Shown here piece by piece: positions 26,101 to 38,100 of a stretch of 64,000 nucleotides of DNA (the first letter of the stretch is position 1; each line of letters opens with the position of its first letter). Under the pieces are notes generated by a model. It ran no database searches, was not told the DNA's origin, and worked only from the letters and a program-made list of their open reading frames with translations. Where the stretch lies: the NCBI GenBank assembly GCA_028583415.1, contig CM053273.1, forward strand, positions 87,208,676 to 87,272,675, in the 5' to 3' direction. The position numbers and the translations under genes are program-made. This DNA comes from Protea cynaroides. Lineage: Eukaryota; Streptophyta; Magnoliopsida; Proteales; Proteaceae.

Positions 26101-29100
26101 GATGGAGCAATGTAAGGCTTCTCAGGTTTTCTTATCAGCCTTGACATGCCATAGTCTCATATAATAAGTAGTGAAATATCTGGTTGTAACCTTCCTTTCT
26201 CGTTGCGCTTTTTATTTTGGCTTTTTAGAAATATCCAGACAACCTTGATAAAGCATGCGAGCTTGCAGTATCTAGCTTGCAGGTACGTCTTCTGTTGCTT
26301 CTGTTTTTTTTTTTCTTTTTTCTTGAGTTCAACTTACATGGCCATGAAACGATTAAGAATTTTTTTATGTCTCTATAGATGTACGTGATTATTGTATGAT
26401 GAATCACGATGAGTGCTAATTGTTTACTGTTAAATGGCTGTTGTTCTTCTTTCCATTCTCTATTCAATCAGGGTTTGCTCTTATTGATTCCCTCCACAAA
26501 TTTGGGGTTCAGTTAAAATTTCAGACCCTAATACCCACAGCTGAAAGCCCAAGACTTGTAGGCCTCAGGTTGGAAAAATTTAATTAACCTTCAAAGCTAT
26601 CTAAGAAAACCAATATACCCTAGGATTTTAGTTGTGTTCAAACTATAATATTCGATCTCCGAATGTGATTACCTGCTGAATATTCAAAATCTTTTATAAC
26701 TTTGAGCTACAAACTTTTAATTTTATACCACAGCACACTCTTCATGCTTAAAATTAAAACATAGTACCCTCATGCCATCTCCTTCTAAAGTCAAGTTTCA
26801 TAAACCTGTAGCACAATTTTGACCAAATTACTAGGTCCGTTTTGTGGTTCTGATATTACAGAATAGGTACCCACAAAAGTGACTGATATATCCTTGCTGG
26901 ATTGCCTTTATTTTTGGCACCGGGGAAGTGATCCCCTCATTAGCAAAATCTGTACTGGTGGCTTACTTTATGGTAATTAAAAAATTTTCCATTCTAGCAC
27001 AAGATCTTAGACAAGTATTGCTTATAACCCCATTTTGGGTAGTGTCAATGGGCTTGTTGTGCCCACATGGACCACTGATAGGTCTACCTGATGAGCATTC
27101 ACTGAAAGAGGTCAAACTATAGTTGGCAGTTCCATCAGATGGGTCTAACTGTTCTTGGACTATTTTCCTTTTATTTTCCTAATTCTGGGTCTTAGATCTG
27201 GTTCTGTTTAGTTTAATTTTGGGTTCATGAGTTGGGAATCCTTATATAATCATAGGTAAAGGGATGGCAATGGGGCAGGTTCTGGAGGGGTATCAGATTG
27301 CCATAACTGACCTTTTAAAAAATTTGAAAACTTATAAGAAGTAAATCTCAGGACAAATAGCTGATATGAGTTCAGCACATTGATTCCAGGGTTGGCTACG
27401 TGGATCCTTTTTCTCCGATCAGCTCTATTCAATGCCATATTTCTTGTCTTTCTTCACCATTTCTCCTAGAATCATTTTAAGACTACCCCTGGCTCTTTTA
27501 ACTCTTTCAATCTGAATCAAATCACCCCTACATACCGGAGCATTCAAAGGTCCTTGTTGCACCCGTCCGTGCCAATTAAAGCAACCTTCTCTCTATTTAC
27601 CATATATCGGAGCTACTTTTAAAATTATCTCTAATTTCCTCATTCCTAATTTTGTCTTTTCTATTTTTATCACTCATCCATCTCATCCTCATTTCAGCTA
27701 CATTAAGTATGTTTATATCTTGTTTCTTTAATGCCCAACATTCAGATATTCAGCTCCATACATCATTTTTGGTTGTATCACTGTCTTATAAAATTTTCCT
27801 TTGAGTTTTGAAGGATTCTATCGATCACACAACATCCAGACACACCCTCTGTTTCATTCAACCTATTCTAATTATTTGTGCAACATCATCCTCTATTTCA
27901 CCTTTTTTTTAAAATTTTTAAATTTTTTTATTTATTTATGATATGATTGAGCCTAAGTACCTAAATTTTCACTTTGCGGTCCATATCATCACTTTTCACC
28001 ACCCACTTTCAGTCTTATTATTACTAAAATTACATACCATATTATTATTAAAATTACACACCGTATACTCTGTTTTTCTTGTACCGATCTTAAAACCTTT
28101 TCATTCCAAAGTTGATGTCTATAATTCCAACTTTGCATTTATCCCTTTTTTTGTTTTATCCACTAAAACAATATCATTAACAAAAGTGTACACCAAGGGA
28201 TCTGATGTTGAATGTCTTTAGCCTGTTAATCTATGATTAGTGCAAACACTCATTGCCTCTAGACTTGCTGCTCACCATTGAACTCCTATTTTGGATAGGC
28301 TAAGGAAAAGACTTCAGCTTTGGAAAGCAAGGTTTCTTTCATATGTAGGAAGATTAGAACTTGTAAGGTCAGTCATGCAAAGCTTGTATTTGTACTGGAC
28401 TGGGGTGTTTGGCCTTCCAAGCCCGATCATTCAGAAAATTGAAAGTCTCATGAGTGCATTCCTATGGAAAGGGGGCGAGAGTAACAAATTCTTTCATTCC
28501 ATTGGGTGGGCAAAAGTTTGTGTGCCAAAGGAAGAGGGAGGTTTGGGTATCCGAAGAATCAAAGAGGTTAATCTGGCATGCATCATGAAGATGATTTGGC
28601 GTATAGCGGAGGAAAAAAATGGCATTTGGGTAAAATGGATTTACGCTAGATACCTGAAGAAAGAGTCCATTTGGACAGCTTCCCTCAACATGGATTTCTC
28701 TGGGGTCTGGAGGACTATTCTCCGTCATAGGCAAATGGATCTTCCATTCATTAGATCCCTCATTGATGATGGCTCATCTATCTTGCTTTGGCTTGACAAC
28801 TGGCATCCTCATGGTGTGCTGGTATTAGCTTATGGGGAAAGGATTAGAGCTGAATCTGGGCGGGACAAGTTGGCCACTGTGTCCTCTATATTAGTTAATG
28901 GAGTTTGGTGCACTGGCATGCCTCATCTTCTCGGCTGGCTCAAGCATGGGCAGCGCTTCCTTCTTTACAGCGCTGGCCTCCTGGAAGTGGGGATATGGCA
29001 TTTTGGTCGGTGTCTTCAAATGGGTTATTTACTATTGTATTTGCGTGGGAGACGGTAAGATTTAAATATCCCAAGGTTGCCTGGTTTGATGCTGTTTGGT

Positions 29101-32100
29101 TTCATGGACATATCCCTCGTCAAAGTTTTACCCTTTGGAGAGCAATGACTCTATCCCTTCCGATAAGCTCATTACTTCATGATTGGGGTATAATTCCCAA
29201 TTCCAATTATGGCTTATGCTGGGCTGCAGAAGAAGACATTAAGCATCTGTTTTTTTATTGCCCTTTCTCCAGCAAAGTCTGGGAGTAGATCCTTAGAAAT
29301 GTTGGCCCAATACTCGAAGAATTCTCCCTTTCGACTTTGAGTGGAGATGGATGATCAAGAAGTTTTAAGGATAATGACCCTTGTAACACTATAGCCAAGC
29401 TGGCCTTTGGTGCTACTGTGTACTACATATGGTTCGAGAGAAATCTGCGACAATGGATGCTCAAGTCCAAAACGCTTGACCAAATTTGGGAAGCTATTGG
29501 GTTTGATGTTCGAGGTGCTATACTACCTTTTAGATCCCACCCACCGGATACTGTTAGAAATAGATACATTCTATTTGCTTGGAATATGTTTAATCCTTGA
29601 TCCGGGTGTGCTGCTCTGAGGTTTGTTGCTTTCTAGCTTTTGTCTTTGGTTTGTAAGGTGCCTGGCCCCATAGCCTTGATTTCCAGGTTTTTTTTTCCCC
29701 CTCTTGGGTGTTGTTAATATATTTGTTGAGAGGATGAGATCATGTCTAGATTCTTGTCTAGATTCATTATATTTATGTCTAGATTCATTGTAAATCCTAA
29801 TAGGGTCTCACCTACCTCTTTTCCTTTTTTGTATTCATTCTCACATTATAAATAAGAGGACCTCTGTCTATTGATAGACAAATCAAACCATTCTCTAAAT
29901 GGTATCAGAGCCATAACCACAACTACCGCCGCCCTTCCTTCTCCTCTTCTTCTTTTTATTTTTTTATTTTTCTCTTGAAGCCACCACCTCTTGCCAGCTC
30001 TACTTTCCATCACTGCCGGCACTACTATCGCCATCGCCAAACCTCTATCACCGCCAGCACCACTACTGCCATCTCCAAACCTCCATCATTGCCCTACCGC
30101 CAGCACCACTACTGCCATCGCCCTTCTGCCAGCACTCCATCGCCGGTAGCCACCATCACTATCACCCTATCGCCATCTTTGATCTAATCATGGTTTAGAA
30201 GATTTGTTTCAGTTTTTTCTTTTAATCGTCGTGTATACCTATTGGTATTTTTTGAGATCAGTCCTAGCAGTTATACTGATTTCTATACCAAAATTGAAAG
30301 TCGTCTTTGCTGGTCTTGAGTTCTCAGCTTCCATAAAGGATTGGTACACGGCCCATTTGTTTATATATACATTTTTTTTATCGTGTCCGAGGTAACTTTT
30401 GCCAGATGTGAATCCTTTAAACTGGAAAATTTTACAATTCCTACTAATGTCACCGAACTGGATAGTGGCAACTATCTGATGTGGTTCCGATCCACACAGC
30501 TTTCCATCACTGCTTGAGGGCTATTTGCTAAGAAGATGCCGCCCTAAAAGTGGACTGCTGAGAATCCCTTGGTCATGCAGTACCTCATCAATTCTACGCA
30601 ACCAGCCATAGCCAAAGGGTACCTCCTGTTGGATACTGCTGCCCAGATTTGGAAATCTGCAAAAGCAACATATTCCCAAATGGGGAATTATGCCTTGATT
30701 TATGCCATCCAGAAGAAATTTTTTGTAACTGTTCAGAATGAATTAATTGTTCCAGATTACTATACTCAGTTACACAATCATTGGCAGACTCTGGATTTTT
30801 ATGATGGTTTTCACGCCAAGTGTGACTTTGATGCAACCCTGTATAAAAAATGTGAAGAGTAATACAGGGCTCACACTTTCTTAATAGGTCTAAATGTTGA
30901 ATTGGATCCCATTCGATCTCAGATTCTGAGCAAGGAACCTTTCCTGTCTCTAGAAGAAGCTTATGCCATGGTGCAACTAGAAGACCAACGACGTACCACT
31001 ATGCACTCTCCAGCACCTCCTGCTAGGTCGACTCTCCAGACAGCCTCTGCACCAGACTCATTTCTGTCCAAAGACACTTCTTCCAACAATCCTGTGAAGT
31101 GTGAACATTGTGGTAAACTATGGCACACCAAAACTGCTTGTTGGAAACTCCATGGTAAGCGTGCAGATTTCGAAGCCAAATGGCGTAACAAACTTCAATA
31201 GTGTCTCAAGTTCTTCAAAGGTTCCCAGGCCCATCAAGCTAACGCCCAACCTCCTGTCGATCCTAGTTAGGTTCTCCAGGCTATAGGACGTTTGCTTTAA
31301 CCATCGTCTGCTGCACCCTCTGGATATTCCACCGATCCTACTCCAGGTTCTCACTTTGCCCACTCCGATATGTGCTATAGTGCGTCCATGGTCTCTAATC
31401 CTTGGATTATTGACTCTGGCGCAACCGATCACATGACTGGTAATTCTAGTGTCTTTTATCAATTTGTGTCTACTCCTGAAAGTACCTCTGTTCGTGTGGC
31501 TGATGGAACCCTATCCTTTGTTTTCGGAAAAGGTTCCATTCAGTGCACCCCTTCTATAAAATTGCAGTCCGTCCTTCATGTTCCTACATTTTCCATTAAT
31601 ATGTTATCCATCAGTCGTATTACATCTGCTTTGAACTGTAAGGTTATTTTCTATCCTTCTTGTTGTTTGTTCCAGGATCTCGAATCAGGGAAGACAATTG
31701 GATGTGGTAGGCTGCATGGTGGTTTATATGTGCTTGAGGAAGGTCTTACCCAGCTTGCTTCCGCATTCCCCGTTCCTAAACTTTATTCGGCCTCCTCTGA
31801 TCTGCACTAGTGGTACCAGCATCTCGGACATCCATCTTTTACTGTTTTATCTAGTCTCTTTCCTTCTCTTACCAATAAATGCAAACGTGACGAGTTCATT
31901 TGCAAAGCTTGTATTCTAGCTAAGCAAACTCGTTCATCGTACAGTCCTACATTTCATTGGAGTAGTACTCCTTTCCATTTAGTACATTCGGATATTTAAG
32001 GACCCGCTTGGACTACATCTGTTACTGTTCACTGTTGGTTCGCTACGTATATTGATTGTTTTTCTCGTACCACATGGGTTTATCTCATGCTTCACAAGAG

Positions 32101-35100
32101 TGAGGTTTTTTCTTGTTTTCGTCTATTCCATAGGATGGTACCGATACAGTTTGGGATTTCATTGAAGATTCTCCGAAGTGACAATGGTCGCGAGTACCTT
32201 GCTAATGAGTTCCAGAGTTACCTTGCTGACCAGGGCATTCTTCACCAGACTAGTTGTGTTCATAGTCCGGCGTAGAATGGGTAGCAGAGAGGAAAAATCG
32301 TCATCTCCTTGACATTGCTCATGCCTCAATGTTTGCTCGCCATGTTCCCCCGCAGTTTTGGAGTGATGCCATTCTTATCGCTGCATACCTCATCAATCGG
32401 GTCCCTACACCAATCTTGGCTCATCGCTCCCCATCAAACCTTCTGCTTGGTGGCTACAGTCATATTATTCCCCCTAAGGTATTTAGTTGTGTCTGCTATG
32501 TGCGCAATCATTAGTCTCCCGGTAAACTTGATCCTCGAGGGTTTCGGTGTTTGTTTTTAGGTCATTCTCCAACTCAAAAGGGATATCGATGTTATCACCC
32601 ACCTTCTCGTCGGTCCTTTATTTCCATGGATGTTATTTTTCATGAACACCATTCCTACTTTCTTGGGCCCCATCTTCAGGGGGAGCCTCTATTACGGGAA
32701 GATGGTCCTAATATTATACCAGTGGCTGGTCCTCTTCAGGGGGAGACCACCAGAGATACCCTGGCCGAACAACAACCTAGTCCTGAAGCTGAACCTAGTC
32801 CATCTGCAGACATTGTTCCTCCAGCAGTGGAAGAAGATTCTATTCACATTTTTCCACCCTTACAAGTGTATAGCCACACCAACCGCAAGCAGGGAAAGAC
32901 CACCACCATCAACGCACCTACACACATCCCTTCGTTAGCCTTGGAACCAGAGATTGGATCAGAAAGTGAGAATCCTCCACCTGGTAATACTTCTTTTTCT
33001 GAGACTGATTTAGATTTACCTATTGCTTTTAAAAAAGGTGTTAGGTCATGTACACTGCACCCTATTTCTCAGTTTGTCTCCTATGAATGTTTTCCCCCTT
33101 CGTATCGTGCATATTTTTCCACATTATCTTCTGTGTCTATTCCCACAAGATGGTAGGTTGCAATCGATGATCCAAAGTGGAATGCAGCTATGGTTGAGGA
33201 AATGAGGGCCTTGAAGAAAAATGAAACTTGGGATCTTGTCAGTCTTCCACCTGAAAGAAGACTGTAGGATGCAAGTGGATCTTCACCATCAAACAAAAGA
33301 AGATGGATCCATAGAGAGGTACAAAGCCAGGCTGGTAGCACGAGGATTACTCAGACTTATGGGCTCAATTACCAGGAAACATTTGCTCCTGTGGCAAAAA
33401 TGACTACCATTAGGGTCATCTTAGCCTGTACAGTTTACTTTGATTGGGATCTGCAACAACTGGATGTCAAAAATGCATTCCTCCACGGGGAGTTAACTGA
33501 AGAAGTGTATATGGATGTGCCTCCGGGGGATACCTTGTCTACCACTACAGGAAGAATTTGTAAGCTGAAGAAATCCCTCTGTGAACTCAAGCAATCTCCA
33601 AGAGCTTGGTTTGGACGGTTTCACTGGGCAATGACCTCTATTGGATACAAGCAGAGTAACGCTGATCACACACTATTTATCAAACATAAACAAGTAAAAA
33701 TAACTGTTCTCATAGTTTATGTTGATTATATTGTGATTATTGGTAGTGATGATGCAGAAATCAGACATCTGAAGTCCTTCTTAGGGAAAAAGTTTGAAGT
33801 GAAAGATTTAGGAAAGTTGAGATATTTCCTTGGTATTGAGGTAGCTCACTTTACCAGAGGTATTTATTTGTCTTAGAGAAAATATATTCTTGACCTTCTC
33901 TTAGAAACTGGTCTCTTAGGGTGTAGGCCATGTGACACCCCTATCGATCCAAATGAAAAATTGGAGGGTAGATTGGTACACCGTTTGATAAAGGGCAGTA
34001 CCAACGTCTTGTCGGTAAATTGATATATCTGTCTCATATCCGACCCGACATTGCATTCGCAGTAAGCTTAGTGAGCCAATTTATACATGATCCGTATTCA
34101 TTTCATATGGATGCTGTTCTTCGCATATTACATTATCTCAAGTCTATTCCTGGGGAATATTACTCTCCTCTAAAGGTCATTTTAGAATTGATGCATACAC
34201 TGATGCAGACTGGGTAGGAAATCCAGATAGATGGTCAACTTCAGGATATTGTACCTTCATTGGAGGGAACATTGTTATGTGGCGTAGGAAGAAGCAACAT
34301 GTCGTAGCTCGATCAAGTGCATAAGCTGAGTATAGAGCAATGGCACAAGGAATCTGCGAGCTATTATGGCTGAAAGGGTTACTCAAAGATTTGGGTTTAT
34401 ACTCTACCCAACCTATGAGGTTATTCTGTGACAATAAGGTTGCTATTAGTATAGCTCATAACCCAGTACAGCATGACAGAACCAAACATGTGGAAGTGGA
34501 CTGCCACTATATCAAAGAAAAATTGGAGATAGGTCAAGTCTGTGTTCCATATGTCGCCTCTAGCGATCAACTAGCAGATATTTTCACCAAAGGACTTCCA
34601 GGAAAACAATTTCATTCAGTTTTATCCAAGTTGTGCATGATAGATATACATGCCCCAACTTGAGGGGGAGTGTTGAGAGGATGAGATCATGTCTAGATTC
34701 ATGTATAGATTCATTGTCTAGATTCATTGTATTTATGTCTAGATTCATTGTCAAGATTCATTGTATTTATGTCTAGATTCATTGTAAATCCTAATAGGGT
34801 CTCACCTACCTCTTTTCCTTTTTTGTATTCATTCTCACATTATAAATAAGAGGACCCATGTCTATTGATAGACAAGTCAGACCATTCTCTACAATATTCT
34901 TTTATTCACCCAAAAAAAAAAAAAAATACGGGCTTAGAACTTATCCTTGATGTTATCCAATTGTATTTGGCAATTCACTACCTTATCCTCCTATAGTTCT
35001 TACTAGTCACTACACCATTATACATATCTTTAACAAAGTTCATGTTTGTACTTGAAACACTTTTCTTCTCTAACACTTGCTAAATTAGCTTTCTAAGGAC

Positions 35101-38100
35101 TCTATCATACGTTTTTTTCGAAGTCAATAAGATCATATGGAGATCCTTCTTACATTCTTTAATCGTTCCATTAGTCTACTAGGCAAATAAATAGTTTCAA
35201 TGGTTGATTTTTTTGGCATAAAAACGAATTGGTTATCTGAAATATTAGTTTCTTGTCTCAGGTATGTTTCAATTACTCTTGCTCATAACTTCATAGCGTG
35301 GCCCATAAGTTTTATATCTCTATAATTATGACAGTTTTGAAGATCACCATTTTTTTTTGTTTTTTTAAATTAGACTACAATGTTTTTCCTTTATTTGTCT
35401 GGCATTTTCCTGTGCTCATAATCTTATACAACTTAGTAAGTAATTCCTAGGTTCTTCCCCACCTCTACTAGAATACCCTCCGGACCTATTGCTTTACCTA
35501 TTTTCATCTTCTTTAAAGTTTCCCCTTACTTTAAACTCCCTAATTTTCCGTATACATCTAAGATGTGGTTTCTTGATGGTTATTACAACCTTTTAAAACA
35601 CCATTACTTGTATTGTTTTGATTTGTAAGTTGTAGAAATAATTTTCATCTCTCTTTAATCTCCTCAGCACTTATTAATACATTATCATCTTCACTTTAAT
35701 GCATCTAATATGGTTCAAATCTTTACTCTCCTTTCCCTCATTTTAGCTAATTTACAAATATTTTTTTTTCTCTTTACTTTGTGCCTAATTTGTTATAGAG
35801 ATTTTCATATTTTTTTGGTCCTTGCTTTCTCTACTTTCTTCTTAACTTCATTTCTAGCAAATTTATATATTTATTAAACCCTTATTTTTGCCCTTCGCAA
35901 AATTTTATAACTAGATTTCTTTGCCTTGATGATTGCTTGAACTCCATCATCCTGCCACCAAATTTCTCTAGATGAATGCCGCTTTTCTTTTGATTCGCCT
36001 ATTACTTCTTTAGCTACATTCTTAATATAAGAACCATTTCTTCCATATCATATTAGTGTCTTCATTAAAGTCTTACATTCCTTGTGTTACTAATTTATTA
36101 GTAAATGAATTCAAGTTTTATCTTTTGAGTTCCACCATCTTATCCTTGGATAAATAATCTCACATTTCCATGATTCAGTTTTTTAAAACACATATCTACG
36201 ACTAGGGCTACAATAGGGCTGGGTTTTTAAAAATCCAGGCCCTACTCTGGGTTCTTTAAAACCAACCCTAAGCTCGGCCTGGTCCTGCCAGGGTCAAACA
36301 AAACCTCAACCCTGACTGTGACCCTGTCAGAGCTCAGGGCCGGGTTGGACCTGATTGTCCCATTCTCTCCAGAATCACAAGTATGGGAGATTGAGCTTAC
36401 AGCTTGAGGTGGTCTAGTCCATCTTCTTTGCAGCATTCAAAGGTTGGGAGTTTACCATAATTAATGTCATATCTCATACAAATGCGATTTAAAAGTGACC
36501 CTGTACATCTTGTACATACAAATGTGATTTAAAAGTGACCCTGTACATCTTGTATCAAAACCAGCGGGTTGTGAGCTTTTCTTGGAGCCGCTATTTTCCC
36601 TGAAGTTTTTATCTTCCCTGGTTATGGCACGATGGTTACTAGCTGGAGATGCATCTTCTATCTTGAAAGCCTCGATATCAATGCACTCAGGAACAGCCCC
36701 GTTATCGGGTGACTCATCGTATCCAATAAGCTTCGCTTCTTGTTTATTGTTTGCATTCAAAAACCTTTGTTCTGTTTTTTGGTCAGTACCCTCATTCCAG
36801 CAAAGGGAAACAGAACTAGCTCCTTAAGAAGCTGGAGTTCATGGAATAGGGTCAAAGACCCATGGCTTCCCAACCTGAGGATATAAGAACTACAACTTGC
36901 AAAATGGTTCAATTCTAAACAAATAGCACAACAGAGATTCAGAGAACGAAACGAACTCAAAGAAAAAAGGCAACAAAAGCTAAATCACCTAATTCCCAAA
37001 AATCTCATTTTATCTCCCTTGATAAAATGAAGAAACTCAAAAAGGGTAAGAACAAGGTAATATCCCAATTTATTTGCAAATGGGACTGCTTACCTCAAAG
37101 CACCGAACATCATTTACATGCGTGGTGGTTGTGAGTTGATCCATAGTAAAAATGTCTCTTGAATTCTCCTTTGCAATGGCAATGAAATCTGTTGCTCCAT
37201 GGGGGTTCTAGAGAGAGCCTGAACTCTGGGAGGGGGATGAAGATGATCCGTTAACATTGAGAAGGTTATGGTTTCGTTTTGACGCTAAGAGGGTTAGAGT
37301 CGACAATAGAAATAAAACATCCGCTGATAGTGAGACTACGAGACTAAGGAGTGAGGAGATAACAAAGGAAGCATTTAGGGTTTGAGTCGTTATAATATAT
37401 ATTTATACATAATTGTCAAGGCGCCAAGACGAACCAAGGCGTTGGAGGCCTGACAAGGGGCCTAGGCAATCAAGGCGCTGCCTAGGCGACCAAGGTGCCT
37501 GATTTTCCAAGGCATCACAAGGCCACCTGGGCGCCTAGGCAATGCCTTGACAACTATGTATTTATATGTAAAATAGAACAATAGATATTACATAATGAAT
37601 ATAGGGTTGGGCCGGGCTGAGCTTGAGGCTCAACCTAGGCCCAGCCCAACCTTGCCATCGTTCAACAAAACATGGGCCGAAACCCAGCCCTGTCCGGACT
37701 CAAGGTGCATTTGGGTTCACTGGGTTAAACTTGCAATCCTATTTATAACCATTAATCCATGTTGCATGCATGATTAAACTCTCATCTGGTATAACCTTAA
37801 AATCTTTATATAATAACCTATTAGCTCCTATAGCTAGAAAGAAATATATTTGGTTATTGTTTTGCCCACTTTTGAAGGTTATTAAATGTTATTTGTTTTT
37901 AAAATATGTATTTACTATTCATAAATTATAATCCACAACAAATTTTAAAACTGAAGTCCCCTCATTCTTATCTCCAAAACCATATCCTTTCATATCCTTT
38001 ACTATCTCTTCCAATATGTCTGATGGGAGTCTAGTCCCACACTGACTACCAACTAGTCTTCGCCCCCCCCCCCCCCTCTTATAAACCTGGGACTCCTCCA

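Larger units (their letters stand above)
29724..34893 (+). mobile_element. Ty1/Copia LTR retrotransposon, complete structure, degenerate coding
   Basis: 5' LTR 29724-29899 and 3' LTR 34671-34893 begin TGTTGAGAGGATGAGATC. The 3' LTR ends CTCTACA (5' copy CTCTAAA). The target duplication is ATATT (29719-29723 and 34894-34898). Primer-binding site TGGTATCAGAGCC at 29900-29912; polypurine tract TTGAGGGGGAG just before 34671. The domain order gag, protease, integrase, RT, RNase H is that of Copia. It sits in the 3' UTR of the L1. Confidence 0.95.
28246..34926 (+). mobile_element. 5'-truncated L1 LINE, split by a Copia element
   Basis: The open frame from 28291 reads RLRKRLQLWKARFLSYVGRL, ESLMSAFLWKG and GWAKVCVPKEEGGLGIRR, the end of a plant L1 reverse transcriptase. 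It is followed by zf-RVT (RQSFTLWRAMTLSLPISSLL, CWAAEEDIKHLFFYCPFS at about 29100-29285) and FERNLRQWML. Frameshifts at about 28900 and 29290 break it. The 3' UTR reaches 29723 and, after the Copia, resumes ATATTCTTTTATTCACCC into a poly-A run ending about 34926. Confidence 0.85.
27391..36190 (-). mobile_element. RTE-type LINE relic, - strand, interrupted by L1 plus Copia
   Basis: On the - strand the right part (36190-34927) reads RTE ORF2 pieces such as WWQDDGVQAIIKAKKSSYK and MGHAMKLWARVIETYLRQ, then ISDNQFVFMPKKSTIE. The left part (about 28245-27391) continues with ALIIDE, then FVNDIVLVDKTKKG (the FADD-like RT motif region). It ends near the 3' region (AAGGATCCACGTAGCC). Frameshifts and stops are frequent. 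About 6.7 kb (28250-34926) was inserted later. Confidence 0.75.
36205..37742. mobile_element. Possible hAT-like element carrying gene fragments
   Basis: The left edge TAGGGCTACAATAGGGCTGGG and the inverted right edge TAGGATTGCAAGTTTAACCC are similar. The flanking 8-mers TCTACGAC and TTTATAAC agree at 5 of 8 positions, with all differences C/T or G/A. Both ends share GGGCTGGG/CCCAGCCC-rich sequence (36211-36330 and 37600-37730). The interior holds the gene fragment on the - strand and a nested MITE (37408-37558). The structure is inferred, not proven. Confidence 0.4.
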
